Source of the DNA: Myroides odoratus DSM 2801 | GTDB taxonomy: Bacteria; Bacteroidota; Bacteroidia; Flavobacteriales; Flavobacteriaceae | DNA: 64,000 nucleotides | Assembly (NCBI RefSeq): GCF_000243275.1 | Contig: NZ_CM001437.1 | Span: 2,611,812 to 2,675,811, forward strand | Direction of reading: 5' to 3' | Shown here: positions 54,168-62,736 of the stretch, one piece after another | Position numbering within the stretch: position 1 is the first letter of the stretch | How the letters are laid out: every line of letters starts with the position of its first letter | The notes under the pieces: model-generated | Database searches by the model: none | The model's input: the letters and a program-made list of their open reading frames with translations, nothing else | Told to the model about the DNA's origin: nothing | Translations under genes and position numbers: made by a program

Positions 54168-54472
54168 GTTTTTTTATTATGTGTAATTTTTTTCAGAGAG
54201 CGAAAATACAATTATCTCTTTAATAATAAAAGGGGTAAACCTATTATTTTGAAGAAAGAATGTGTTTCTTGCTGTTTTTTAATGTTAAAAAACAGAATTT
54301 TTTACTTAAAGCTTGATTCAAGATGGGAAAAATGGTGAGAAAAAGGGAGGATTGACTAAAAATAAAAAAAAGAAGAAAGTAGGAAAGTGTAAGAAAAAGA
54401 GAGCTGTATAGGATAAAAAAAACCGTAAAGCTTGGTTTAAACTTTACGGTTTTACGTATATTTTCTTGAGGA
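54168..54472. other. Intergenic stretch, terminator only
   Basis: Apart from the hairpin at 54415-54453 this AT- and purine-rich stretch shows no gene or clear promoter. It must hold the promoter of the ppiD-like gene; the nearest fit, TATTTTCG on the minus strand, has one mismatch. Confidence 0.4.
54415..54453 (-). terminator. Terminator of the coaX-OMP-lptC operon
   Basis: A 12-bp stem (AAAACCGTAAAG / CTTTACGGTTTT) is followed by eight T on the minus strand. Confidence 0.88.
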
Positions 54473-54673
54473 TTATTTTTTATTGTAATGGTCCACCATT
54501 CTTTTGCTGTATTTTCTTCTGAAAAAGAACATGAAAATAGCTAGACCTGCAACAAGAAAGCTTGTCCAATAATTTGAGAAGGGTTCACCTGCCATGATTT
54601 TAGTTGCCCCATCATAGATGAATAGAATGGCAACAAATAAATATAGAAAAGGTATAAGTTGTAGTGCTTTCAT
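54473..54673 (-). CDS. Small two-helix membrane protein
   Basis: The 66-aa product has two hydrophobic helices (about 5-23, LIPFLYLFVAILFIYDGAT, and 36-52, FLVAGLAIFMFFF) and a basic C-terminus (RRKYSKRMVDHYNKK). I do not recognise it. It follows lptC by four bases and is the last gene before the operon terminator, so it may take part in the same envelope process. Confidence 0.65.
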   Translation of the reverse strand: MKALQLIPFLYLFVAILFIYDGATKIMAGEPFSNYWTSFLVAGLAIFMFFFRRKYSKRMVDHYNKK

Positions 54674-54677
54674 AGGT

Positions 54678-55238
54678 TTAGTTTTCTTCTTTTTTAATAC
54701 TTTCTGCGTAGCTATTTCTAGCTTTAATAATGTTTAGCTTTCCATCGAAGTCAACACCTACGCCTTGGGTGAAGTTTTCTTTATCTGTGGAAGCTTTGTA
54801 TTTACCATTGGTGTAAAACCAATCTAGTCTTTGGTTGTAGTACAACTGATCGGACTCTAACTTCTTATTATCATGTGTTGTAATCACCACATTGCCTCTT
54901 AAATCAATAAGCTCCGTTGCGGTATACTGAATAGCATAATCGGCTACTACGGTATTTTTATTGTTGTTGTTATCGAAAAACGTCAGGTTGATTCCTTCGG
55001 GAAATTCGGTAAACTTGTATTTTACTGTGGAGTAATCAAGCATTTTTTCGCTAACTAAAATCGCTTTGACTCTTCCAGAATCAACATATTGACCTCGCAT
55101 TTTTTCTGCTATTCCAGCAGGATAAAATGGAGCTTTGTCGTGTATTTTTTGAATATCTCTAAACTTACTCTCGCAAGAAACAAAGCTGATGCTACCAAGT
55201 AGTAAAGATATAAAAAGTGTTTTTTTAGTTAACAACAT
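54678..55238 (-). CDS. lptC: LptC, LPS export protein (lipoprotein form)
   Basis: The 186-aa protein has a lipobox (SFVSC, Cys22) in place of the membrane helix of E. coli LptC, then a beta-jelly-roll with GINLTFFDNNNNKN, LIDLRGNVVITTHDNKKLESDQL and the TQGVGVDFDG segment. LptC passes LPS from LptBFG to LptA across the periplasm. It follows the outer-membrane protein gene by 12 bases in an operon headed by coaX. Confidence 0.88.
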   Translation of the reverse strand: MLLTKKTLFISLLLGSISFVSCESKFRDIQKIHDKAPFYPAGIAEKMRGQYVDSGRVKAILVSEKMLDYSTVKYKFTEFPEGINLTFFDNNNNKNTVVADYAIQYTATELIDLRGNVVITTHDNKKLESDQLYYNQRLDWFYTNGKYKASTDKENFTQGVGVDFDGKLNIIKARNSYAESIKKEEN

Positions 55239-55250
55239 GGATGAGTTGTA

Positions 55251-56516
55251 TTAATCAAATTTACGTTTTAAGAACCAGAAATCGTTTAAAGATAAACCGA
55301 TAGAAAGGTTAAAGTAGTTTTCTTTAACTAATCCACTGTTTTTTGTTCCTTTATTTCCATACTCTAGCCCGATATTCACATTAGACAAAGAACGCCCAAA
55401 TAGTGGGAATCCTGCACCAAGTGAAAAGGCATAGTCGTTGATTGATTCATTTTTCAATACTAAACCAGTGTTCTCATAACGGAATCCGGCACGATATACA
55501 ACGCGATCAAAATAGCTTGTGAAAGAATTGTATTTAGGAATATAAAAACCTCCAACAGCATAGCGTTTGGTATCTTCATAACCTGCATATTGAGCCGTGC
55601 TCCAGCTTGATGCTAATTTACTGTTTTCAATATACGTGAATTGTCCAGAAACAAACCATTTTAAATCTTTCCCAATACCAGCGCCAATTGCTAATTCTTG
55701 CGGTTTCGTTAATTTTGTACTTCCATTAAAAATTTCTTTAGAATCAACAATACCACCATTTGTATTGATAATTCTCAAGTTCGTTACATTGTCCGCTGTT
55801 AACTTCGTTTCAGGACTATATGTAAGATTGGCTTTCCAATCATACCCTTTGTATTTTCCTTCATATTGAAGAGCAGCGCGAATCTCATATCCTTTGTAGT
55901 CAATTCGTCTTTTTTCATTTGTACTAGTAACCAAACCAAATCCATCTCCAGCATCTAATAACGCTATGGTATTTGTATTATCTGTGTTACCAAAGAAATA
56001 ACTAGCTTGAATACCAACTTGAAAGTTTTTGTTGATTTCATATCCTGTACCCAAGAATACACGGTTAATTCCTCCAGTTCCCTCCAGTTGATTGAATTCT
56101 TTCTGATTCAACTCATTCATTTGTTCTCTTTCGATTTTATAACCAACAGAAGAATAAGGCTGAAGTCCAAAAATAACCCCTGACTTTTTAGAAATAGGTA
56201 ACCCTACAACGAAATAATCAATTGTTTGACGTTTTATGTTGTCATTGCTGTTATCTGATTTGAAATTATAGAACTTAGAGGTAGATCCAACAGTGAATGT
56301 AGTAGCCTGTAATTTGCTAATAGCAGCAGGGTTCAATAAGTTTAGGTGCAAACTATCTGAATAGACACTAGTACCTCCCATAGCTTTATATTCATTTGTA
56401 CCATTGTAACCTAAGTCTCCAATTCCGTAATACGAATAAGGAGATGCAGTTCCTTGCTGAGCGAAAGCTTGAGCGGATAAAATAAGGCTAAAGCTAAGAA
56501 TGATTCTTTTTATCAT
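55251..56516 (-). CDS. OMPP1/FadL-like outer-membrane protein
   Basis: The 421-aa protein has a signal peptide (MIKRIILSFSLILSAQAFAQQ) and an opening GTASPYSYYGIGDLGYNG followed by AMGGTSVYSDS, the pattern of FadL-like or PorV-like barrels of Bacteroidota. The end is a barrel strand with FWFLKRKFD. Its cargo is unknown. I place the start at the ATG at 56516; a TTG at 56522 is in frame. The start overlaps the end of coaX by 23 bases, so the two are translationally linked, and lptC follows. Confidence 0.82.
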   Translation of the reverse strand: MIKRIILSFSLILSAQAFAQQGTASPYSYYGIGDLGYNGTNEYKAMGGTSVYSDSLHLNLLNPAAISKLQATTFTVGSTSKFYNFKSDNSNDNIKRQTIDYFVVGLPISKKSGVIFGLQPYSSVGYKIEREQMNELNQKEFNQLEGTGGINRVFLGTGYEINKNFQVGIQASYFFGNTDNTNTIALLDAGDGFGLVTSTNEKRRIDYKGYEIRAALQYEGKYKGYDWKANLTYSPETKLTADNVTNLRIINTNGGIVDSKEIFNGSTKLTKPQELAIGAGIGKDLKWFVSGQFTYIENSKLASSWSTAQYAGYEDTKRYAVGGFYIPKYNSFTSYFDRVVYRAGFRYENTGLVLKNESINDYAFSLGAGFPLFGRSLSNVNIGLEYGNKGTKNSGLVKENYFNLSIGLSLNDFWFLKRKFD

Positions 56517-57243
56517 TTTCAATTATGTATTGATATATATGGTTCAGACTTTCAGAAAGAAAGTTTGGATTAGCAAATATTATATTTTTTAATCTTTTAG
56601 CCAAAAAAACTGTATCCCCACCCGTTAAAATTATTGTTAAATCAGAATAATCTTTTTTATAATGGTCGATAATATTGTCTATTTCTGCAACAATTCCATT
56701 GATAACCCCCGATTGGATGGATTCATTTGTATTTTTTCCGATAAAATAATTAATGTCTTCCGTTTGTAAATAGGGGAGTTTTGCGGTGTAATCGTTCAAT
56801 GCTTTATAACGCAATTGTAAACCAGGGGAAATAGCACCACCTAAATACTCATTTTCAGTATTGACAAAGTCGTAGGTAATACAAGTTCCTGCATCGATGA
56901 TTAAACGGGCAGTATTGGGATAAACAATAGTAGATCCGGCAGCAACGACTAAACGATCGATCCCCAAGGTATGAGGAGTTTGATATTTATTCGCTACAGG
57001 AAGGGGAGTGGTATGGCTGATTTGAATGAAATCAGTATGCATTTGAAGCCAATTTAGCAGATCAGAATCCAAAGGAACGACGCTTGCCAGTATAATTTGA
57101 GGCTTTGTTTTATTTTTTTTTAAAAAAAATAAAAGTTCTTCTTGTAAATTTTTTGTTGAAAGATATTCGGTTTTCAAAAGGCTATTGTTTTCAAACATAG
57201 CGAGTTTGGTTCTGGTGTTTCCGATATCAAGGGTATAGATCAT
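56494..57243 (-). CDS. coaX: Type III pantothenate kinase
   Basis: CoaX phosphorylates pantothenate, the first step of coenzyme A synthesis. The 249-aa protein starts MIYTLDIGNTRTKLAMF (ASKHA phosphate-1 motif), then has TPHTLGIDRLVVAAG, the IDAGTCITYDFVN segment with the essential Asp, GGAISPGLQLRYKAL and LTGGDTVFLA. The ATG at 57243 gives the family N-terminus; the open frame extends upstream without homology. It heads the operon coaX-OMP-lptC-small membrane protein. Confidence 0.94.
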   Translation of the reverse strand: MIYTLDIGNTRTKLAMFENNSLLKTEYLSTKNLQEELLFFLKKNKTKPQIILASVVPLDSDLLNWLQMHTDFIQISHTTPLPVANKYQTPHTLGIDRLVVAAGSTIVYPNTARLIIDAGTCITYDFVNTENEYLGGAISPGLQLRYKALNDYTAKLPYLQTEDINYFIGKNTNESIQSGVINGIVAEIDNIIDHYKKDYSDLTIILTGGDTVFLAKRLKNIIFANPNFLSESLNHIYQYIIENDKKNHS

Positions 57244-57263
57244 GTTTCTATTGCTTAGTTGAG

Positions 57264-57290
57264 CAAAGATAAATAAAGAAAAATTGCCAA
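57264..57290 (-). promoter_or_regulatory. Promoter of coaX operon
   Basis: On the minus strand, TATCTTTG (57264-57271) has a TTG (57288-57290) 16 bases upstream. It stands back to back with the tRNA-Phe promoter. Confidence 0.6.
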
Positions 57291-57297
57291 AGAAGTT

Positions 57298-57327
57298 TTG
57301 GAAGAATAAAAAAGTATTATATATTTG
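57298..57327 (+). promoter_or_regulatory. Promoter of the tRNA-Phe operon
   Basis: TTG (57298-57300) and TATATTTG (57320-57327) are separated by 19 bases. The first tRNA starts 43 bases after the box. Confidence 0.82.
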
Positions 57328-57369
57328 CAACCGCTTAAGAGAACAAAAGTTCACTACTAAAAGCCAATT

Positions 57370-57442
57370 GGTGCCTTAGCTCAGTTGGTAGAGCAAAGGA
57401 CTGAAAATCCTTGTGTCCCTGGTTCGATTCCTGGAGGCACCA
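57370..57442 (+). tRNA. tRNA-Phe (anticodon GAA), copy 1
   Basis: The 73-nt cloverleaf has acceptor GGTGCCT/AGGCACC, D-arm GCTCAGTTGGTAGAGC, anticodon loop CTGAAAA (GAA) and T-arm CCTGGTTCGATTCCTGG. CCA is not encoded. Confidence 0.96.
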
Positions 57443-57475
57443 CAAAATTAGCTTTTAGTAACTTAGTTTAAAACT

Positions 57476-57548
57476 GGTGCCTTAGCTCAGTTGGTAGAGC
57501 AAAGGACTGAAAATCCTTGTGTCCCTGGTTCGATTCCTGGAGGCACCA
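57476..57548 (+). tRNA. tRNA-Phe (anticodon GAA), copy 2
   Basis: Identical 73-nt sequence to copy 1, after a 33-base spacer, on the same transcript. Confidence 0.96.
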
Positions 57549-57575
57549 CAAATTTTAAACTATTGGTAAGCAACT

Positions 57576-57648
57576 GGTGCCTTAGCTCAGTTGGTAGAGC
57601 AAAGGACTGAAAATCCTTGTGTCCCTGGTTCGATTCCTGGAGGCACCA
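57576..57648 (+). tRNA. tRNA-Phe (anticodon GAA), copy 3
   Basis: Identical to copies 1 and 2, after a 27-base spacer; the operon terminator follows nine bases later. Confidence 0.96.
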
Positions 57649-57656
57649 CACCAGAA

Positions 57657-57688
57657 AAAAACCGATAACGAAAGTTATCGGTTTTTTT
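57657..57688 (+). terminator. Terminator of the tRNA-Phe operon
   Basis: The stem AAAACCGATAAC / GTTATCGGTTTT with a short loop is followed by seven T. Confidence 0.88.
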
Positions 57689-57727
57689 GTTTTTATAAAC
57701 GTGCACAGTTGACCGTTCACTGTAAAC

Positions 57728-57759
57728 AAAAAAAAGCGAAACCTAAGTTTCGCTTTTTT
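57728..57759 (-). terminator. Terminator of the coiled-coil protein gene
   Basis: The stem AAAAAAGCGAAAC / GTTTCGCTTTTTT (loop of a few bases) is followed by T on the minus strand. Confidence 0.82.
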
Positions 57760-57760
57760 C

Positions 57761-58228
57761 TTATTTTGTTAATGTTTCGTATTTGTATTCTTCTGCTTTA
57801 ATGTCAAATTCCAAATTGGCAATTTGCGTTTGGTATTTATGCAGTTTTGTTTTGATTTTTAATTCTTGAACAGGGGCAATTTTACCTAAAGCCATGTCGC
57901 GATTAAACGTATCATTCTCTTTGTTGTACTTCGCTTTCGTCTTGTTTAGCTTCTCTGTTGCTTTTTGGATTTTCTTTTGGGTTTTAGCAATCTCTTTTTG
58001 CTTTTTAAGCTCTGCTTTGCGCTCGCGCTCAATTTGCTTTTGTTCTTGCTCAAATGCCTTTAATTCTTCTGTACTCATGGTCGGAGCTTCTTCTACCACG
58101 CTTTCTACAATTTCCGCAACCGGAACTTCAGGTAAAATTGTTGTAGACTCTTCTTTTTGTACTTCTTGTGCTTGCATAGCGGTTGAGCCAAGTAGCATCA
58201 TACCAGCGATTAAAAACGTTTTTTTCAT
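57761..58228 (-). CDS. Periplasmic coiled-coil protein of unknown function
   Basis: The 155-aa protein has a signal peptide (MKKTFLIAGMMLLGSTAMQAQ), an acidic linker rich in Glu, Val and Pro (about 22-55), and a long Lys/Glu/Gln-rich coiled coil (about 60-150; for example KQIERERKAELKKQKEIAKT). I recognise no specific family. It lies 40 bases after rodA on the same strand and may share its transcript, which would place it with the cell-shape genes; that is only context. Confidence 0.65.
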   Translation of the reverse strand: MKKTFLIAGMMLLGSTAMQAQEVQKEESTTILPEVPVAEIVESVVEEAPTMSTEELKAFEQEQKQIERERKAELKKQKEIAKTQKKIQKATEKLNKTKAKYNKENDTFNRDMALGKIAPVQELKIKTKLHKYQTQIANLEFDIKAEEYKYETLTK

Positions 58229-58268
58229 TTTTCTTTTTCTCTATTTTGATTCTATTGTTGTTCGAATT

Positions 58269-59522
58269 TTACCATTCATTAATTCTATTGGCATCCAATT
58301 TCAAAAAGATGAATAGTAGTAATGTAAAAGCAATTAAACTCGATCCTCCATAGGAGAAAAAGGGAAGTGGTACTCCGATAGTAGGGAATAATCCTACTAA
58401 CATAGTAATATTAAAGGCAAAGTGAATGAATAAAAAACTCACGACACAATACCCGTAGACTCTATTAAATCGCTTCTTTTGCTTTTCTGCTAGATAAATC
58501 AAGCGGAAAAATAAACAAAGGAATAAGACGATAATCGTACTAGAACCAACGAATCCCCATTCTTCTCCAACCGTAGTAAATATATAATCGGTATGTTGTT
58601 CTGGTACAAAGCCTCCCTTAGTTTGGGTACCTTGTAAAAAACCAGTGCCATACCAACCACCTGAACCAATTGCAATTTTCGATTGATTGAGGTTATATCC
58701 TTCGGCCTGAAGATCTACATTTTCACCGAGTAAAACGTTTATTCTATCTTTTTGATGGGGTTCAAGTACATTGTCGTACACGTAATCAACAGATAGAACA
58801 AAGCCGCACATTACGGTGGCTAAAATAAGATAAATAAAGGGGTTTCTATTGATGTTTTTGTTAAAGTAGTAGTGTAATAGTGTTAATAATACAATGGATG
58901 TGATGATTAGGGAAGGTTTTACTATCAATGCTGCAACAAAGAGTGCTATTGTAATAAAAGCCGACCATAAATACCAAGAAGGTAATCCTTCGCGAAATAA
59001 TACAAAGATTAATGCGGCGAATAACATGGCACTTCCTGTATCGTGTTTTAAGATTAATAAGGTTGGTATACCAATGATCATAAAAACGGTTACCTGCTCT
59101 TTAAGGGTCTTTAAAGTACCTTGGTTGTCCGAAAAGTACTTGGCTAATAAGAGGGCCGTGGTTGTTTTTACAAATTCGGAGGGTTGAACCCCCAATCCAC
59201 CAATCTGATACCAGTTGGTTTGACCTTTTACCGATTTACCAAATACAAATAGACCAAGAATAGAGAGAATACCGATAATATAAAAAATTAGGGCATACTT
59301 CTCATAGAACTTGGTATCTAGAGCAAGAATGAGAATGATTAAGGGAATACACGTCAAAATAAAGACCAATTGCCTACCATAGATTTGACTAAAATCAAAA
59401 ATACTAGCTTCTTCACTAGGTAGTGAGGTCGAGTAAATGTTTACCCATCCCGCTACAACCAGTAAGAGATATAACATAATAGTTATCCAATCGATATGCT
59501 TTTGTACGCTTCCGCTTCTCAT
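58269..59522 (-). CDS. rodA: RodA, SEDS peptidoglycan glycosyltransferase
   Basis: The 417-aa integral membrane protein of the SEDS family has about ten helices. It polymerises lipid II in the elongasome together with PBP2. Conserved parts include VKGQTNWYQIGGLGVQPSEF, the long periplasmic loop with GFVPEQHTDYIFTTVGEEWG, and PTIGVPLPFFSYGGSSLI near the end. Its ATG overlaps the stop codon of mrdA by one base, so the two partner enzymes are translated together. Confidence 0.95.
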   Translation of the reverse strand: MRSGSVQKHIDWITIMLYLLLVVAGWVNIYSTSLPSEEASIFDFSQIYGRQLVFILTCIPLIILILALDTKFYEKYALIFYIIGILSILGLFVFGKSVKGQTNWYQIGGLGVQPSEFVKTTTALLLAKYFSDNQGTLKTLKEQVTVFMIIGIPTLLILKHDTGSAMLFAALIFVLFREGLPSWYLWSAFITIALFVAALIVKPSLIITSIVLLTLLHYYFNKNINRNPFIYLILATVMCGFVLSVDYVYDNVLEPHQKDRINVLLGENVDLQAEGYNLNQSKIAIGSGGWYGTGFLQGTQTKGGFVPEQHTDYIFTTVGEEWGFVGSSTIIVLFLCLFFRLIYLAEKQKKRFNRVYGYCVVSFLFIHFAFNITMLVGLFPTIGVPLPFFSYGGSSLIAFTLLLFIFLKLDANRINEW

Positions 59523-61384
59523 TATTTTTTTGGCTTATCCGCTAAGTTGTATAGTTGTAAAACTTTGTTGTATTCACTTTCTAAACTTCCTTCTAGCATT
59601 CGCTTTTCTAAATCAGGACGAACAATTTCTGGAAGTAGATATTTTTGTAGCATTAGACTCGTAATAGGTGCAGCCCATCGTGCTCCCCATACTCCGTTTT
59701 CAATAAAAACGGCAATAACAATCTTAGGATCATCTACGGGTGCAAAAGCAACGAATACAGAGTGATCTGCCAATTGATAACGCTTTCCATTGATACGCGT
59801 AAAGTTTTCTACTGTTCCTGTTTTTCCAGCCATTTCTAGCTGTGGAACCGCAACACTACGTCCAGTACCAATGTGAAATACTTGATTCATCCCTTGGATG
59901 ATTGGCTCAAAGTGTTTCGGATCAATCGTAGTGACTTGTTTGGTAACAAACTTTTTATCAATATTGTGATCTTCAATGTTTTTGATGATATGAGGAGTAT
60001 AATAATACCCGCGATTAGCTACGGCTGCTGCCATATTAGCTAATTGCATGGGAGTCATGATTACCTCACCTTGCCCAATTGCGTTGGAAATTGTTGTGGT
60101 ACTTTTCCATCCTTTGTTGGGGTACCAACGATCGTAATATTCCGAATTGGGAATGTGGCCTTTTCTACCTTCAGGTAAATCATATCCTAAAAACTGCCCT
60201 AGACCAAAGCTTTCTAAGTGCTTGCTCCAGCGGTCAATTCCTTCTGCTGGGGATTTATATTTCTCAATAATCTTTTTGTATGTCTGTGCAAAGTAGGTAT
60301 TACAAGATAAAGCAATCGCATGTCTTAGATTCCATGTTCCAGAGTCGTGACATCCCATCCAGGCACCTCGCCCATAATAAAAACCTCGGTTGCATGAAAA
60401 AGCAGAGTGTTCTGTGATAACCCCTTCTTGTAAACCAATTAAACCCGTTAAGATTTTAAAGGGCGAACCTGGAGAATACTCTCCTGATAGTACGCGATTG
60501 TATAAAGGTTTTGCTAAAGAGTCATTGTATAGTTTGGTGTAATTTTTAGAGCGTTCTCTTCCAACCAATAGGGAAGGATCATACGAAGGGGCATTAATCA
60601 GAGCAAGAATTTCACCTGTTTTTGGTTCAATCGCTACAATTCCACCTCGTTTGTTTTGCATTAAAAGTTCGCCATATGCCTGTAGTTCATAGTCAATGGT
60701 CAAGGTGATATCACTTCCTTTAATGGAAATAGTATCATAAACCCCATCTTTAAAAGAGCCAATCTCGCGGTTGAAACGGTCGCGTTGGATATATTTCACG
60801 CCCTTAGTACCGCGAAGAATATCTTCATATTGTTGCTCAACCCCTTGAATACCGATTAAATCTCCAGATCTATAGTAAGGATTTCTCTTGATGTTATCCT
60901 CATTAACTTGGCGAATGTAACCAAAGACATTGGCTCCTGCATTGACTTGGTAGTCACGCAGGGAACGTTTTTGTACATAAAATCCATTGAAATGGCGAAT
61001 TTTTTCTTGAAAAGCAGCATATTCCGCTTTGCTCAACTGCGCTAAAAAGACAGAGGGAAGACGGGGGCTATAAACCGTCGCTTTTTGTAGTTTAGTTTTG
61101 AAATCATCGAGGGTTACATCGAGTAATTTACACAGAGCTAAAGTGTCGATATCTTTTACCTCTCTAGGTATAACCATGATGTCATACGAAGGTTGATTCG
61201 CAACCAATAATTTTTTATTTCGATCGAATATATATCCACGTTCAGGATATTCATAAACGATTTTTAAGGCATTATTCTCTGATTTTTTGATATAGGTATC
61301 ATCTACGACTTGTAAATAGAACAGTCGAATAAGAATGGTTATAGTTACTGCAACTATGATAATAGGAAGTAATAACTTTCTCAT
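59522..61384 (-). CDS. mrdA: Penicillin-binding protein 2
   Basis: The 620-aa class B PBP cross-links lateral-wall peptidoglycan. It has an N-terminal membrane helix (about 3-22), a dimerisation domain, and a transpeptidase domain with the SxxK motif at Ser307 (GSPFK), an SxN motif in ALSCNTYF, and KTG at 521-523 (MAGKTGTVENF). The length is typical of PBP2. It overlaps mreD by four bases and rodA by one base in the mre operon. Together with MreBCD and RodA it forms the elongasome. Confidence 0.96.
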   Translation of the reverse strand: MRKLLLPIIIVAVTITILIRLFYLQVVDDTYIKKSENNALKIVYEYPERGYIFDRNKKLLVANQPSYDIMVIPREVKDIDTLALCKLLDVTLDDFKTKLQKATVYSPRLPSVFLAQLSKAEYAAFQEKIRHFNGFYVQKRSLRDYQVNAGANVFGYIRQVNEDNIKRNPYYRSGDLIGIQGVEQQYEDILRGTKGVKYIQRDRFNREIGSFKDGVYDTISIKGSDITLTIDYELQAYGELLMQNKRGGIVAIEPKTGEILALINAPSYDPSLLVGRERSKNYTKLYNDSLAKPLYNRVLSGEYSPGSPFKILTGLIGLQEGVITEHSAFSCNRGFYYGRGAWMGCHDSGTWNLRHAIALSCNTYFAQTYKKIIEKYKSPAEGIDRWSKHLESFGLGQFLGYDLPEGRKGHIPNSEYYDRWYPNKGWKSTTTISNAIGQGEVIMTPMQLANMAAAVANRGYYYTPHIIKNIEDHNIDKKFVTKQVTTIDPKHFEPIIQGMNQVFHIGTGRSVAVPQLEMAGKTGTVENFTRINGKRYQLADHSVFVAFAPVDDPKIVIAVFIENGVWGARWAAPITSLMLQKYLLPEIVRPDLEKRMLEGSLESEYNKVLQLYNLADKPKK

Positions 61385-61902
61385 CGTTTAGATGGTTTAA
61401 TCAGATAGAGGATTAATATACAGCTAATTAATGTTGCTACTGTGGTAAGTAAAGTTCGCAATAAGATTTCCAATATAAAATTAAAACGCAGGAATTCCAG
61501 TGCAAATAGTACAACGTGGTGAATTACTACCGTAATAATTAAATAACCCAATACCTCCATAGAGGAAAATAAATCCTTCGTTACTTTCTTAAAGATATTG
61601 AGGTTGTGGTATTGATAACTAATACCAAATGAGAATTTCAACACTAAGGGCCTACTAAAAGCGAGTATCAAGGAAGCTGCAGCATGTACACCTCCTGAGT
61701 TCTCGAACATGTCTATGGTTAATCCTAAAAGAAAGCTGGAAACGTAAAAGAGCGCTTTGTTGCCATCAGTTGGATAAAGTACAATAAAAAGTATATACGG
61801 AAATGGATTTATAAAAGAAAATAAATCCAAGTTGTTAAATACTAATACCTGTGCGATTAGCAAGATAACAAAACGCGTAATATTGGAAATAGCACTATTC
61901 AT
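61381..61902 (-). CDS. mreD: MreD, rod-shape membrane protein
   Basis: The 173-aa protein has about five membrane helices and the weakly conserved MreD pattern: INPFPYILFIVLYPTDGNKA near the N-terminus and a DMFENSGGVHAAASLILA segment. Identity rests strongly on position, between mreC (8-base overlap) and mrdA (4-base overlap). MreD links the MreC/MreB scaffold to the wall enzymes. Confidence 0.92.
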   Translation of the reverse strand: MNSAISNITRFVILLIAQVLVFNNLDLFSFINPFPYILFIVLYPTDGNKALFYVSSFLLGLTIDMFENSGGVHAAASLILAFSRPLVLKFSFGISYQYHNLNIFKKVTKDLFSSMEVLGYLIITVVIHHVVLFALEFLRFNFILEILLRTLLTTVATLISCILILYLIKPSKR

Positions 61903-62728
61903 TGCGTGTAGCTTCTTCTAGTTCAATAATTTCTTTAATGTCGTTATTTTTAATCACATATACATACCCTAAGTTTGTCATGTCATTAAAAAGTTTGACT
62001 TCAATGGTAAAGTAATTCGAGCTTTCTGTAGTATACGCTTTTTCGATTGTACCAATGGGAATATTTTCAGGGAAAATATCCGAAATACCTCCAGTGACAA
62101 TCGTGTCGCCTTGGAAGAGTTCTGCTAAGCGGGGAATGTCATTTAATTGAACATAGCCTGTGCTTTTACCATCCCATTGTAAGGTTCCAAAATGATTTGA
62201 TCCCTTAATCTTGGCATTGATTTTAGATTTTGCGTTTAAGATACTCTGTACAGTAGAATACTTTGTGGATGATTTTTGAATAATCCCTACAATTCCGTTG
62301 CTATTGATTACTCCTAAATCTTTTGTAATACCTTCTCGTTCTCCACCTTTAATCGTTAAGTAGTTTTCCTTGGTATTAAATTCATTTTTAATCACCTTGG
62401 CTACGATAACGTTGTATATATCTTCTTGGGTTGTAAGAAGAGGTAATTCAACAGGGACAGAGTCTGTTACAACAGCACTATTAAAAGCCTGTTTTTTCAG
62501 TAGGGCATTTTCCAGAACTAAAGCGTCATTTTCAGTCTTAAGACGCATGTATTCCTTTAAATTATTTACATTTTCATAGACGTAACCTGTCACACCATTT
62601 GCCGAACTAATAAATGAACTCTTGTGAAACGTATGAGTTCGGAGAACTAGGGCAAATGATATAACTAAAAGCAGCAAAAACAGTAACTTAGTACTGTTTT
62701 TTATAAAGAAATTAATTATTTGCTGCAT
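61895..62728 (-). CDS. mreC: MreC, rod-shape-determining protein
   Basis: The 277-aa protein has one N-terminal membrane helix (about 13-30, KLLFLLLLVISFALVL), a coiled coil (about 50-78) and a periplasmic beta-domain with LTIKGGEREGITKDLGVINSNG and GDTIVTGGISDIFPENIPIG. MreC forms filaments that activate PBP2. It follows mreB by eight bases and overlaps mreD by eight. Confidence 0.95.
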   Translation of the reverse strand: MQQIINFFIKNSTKLLFLLLLVISFALVLRTHTFHKSSFISSANGVTGYVYENVNNLKEYMRLKTENDALVLENALLKKQAFNSAVVTDSVPVELPLLTTQEDIYNVIVAKVIKNEFNTKENYLTIKGGEREGITKDLGVINSNGIVGIIQKSSTKYSTVQSILNAKSKINAKIKGSNHFGTLQWDGKSTGYVQLNDIPRLAELFQGDTIVTGGISDIFPENIPIGTIEKAYTTESSNYFTIEVKLFNDMTNLGYVYVIKNNDIKEIIELEEATRNE

Positions 62729-62736
62729 GGGTTAGT

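Noticed and set aside
57487..57729. 80-aa protein on the minus strand across the tRNA-Phe genes
   Set aside because: It is the antisense translation of two tRNA copies and shows an internal repeat for that reason only.
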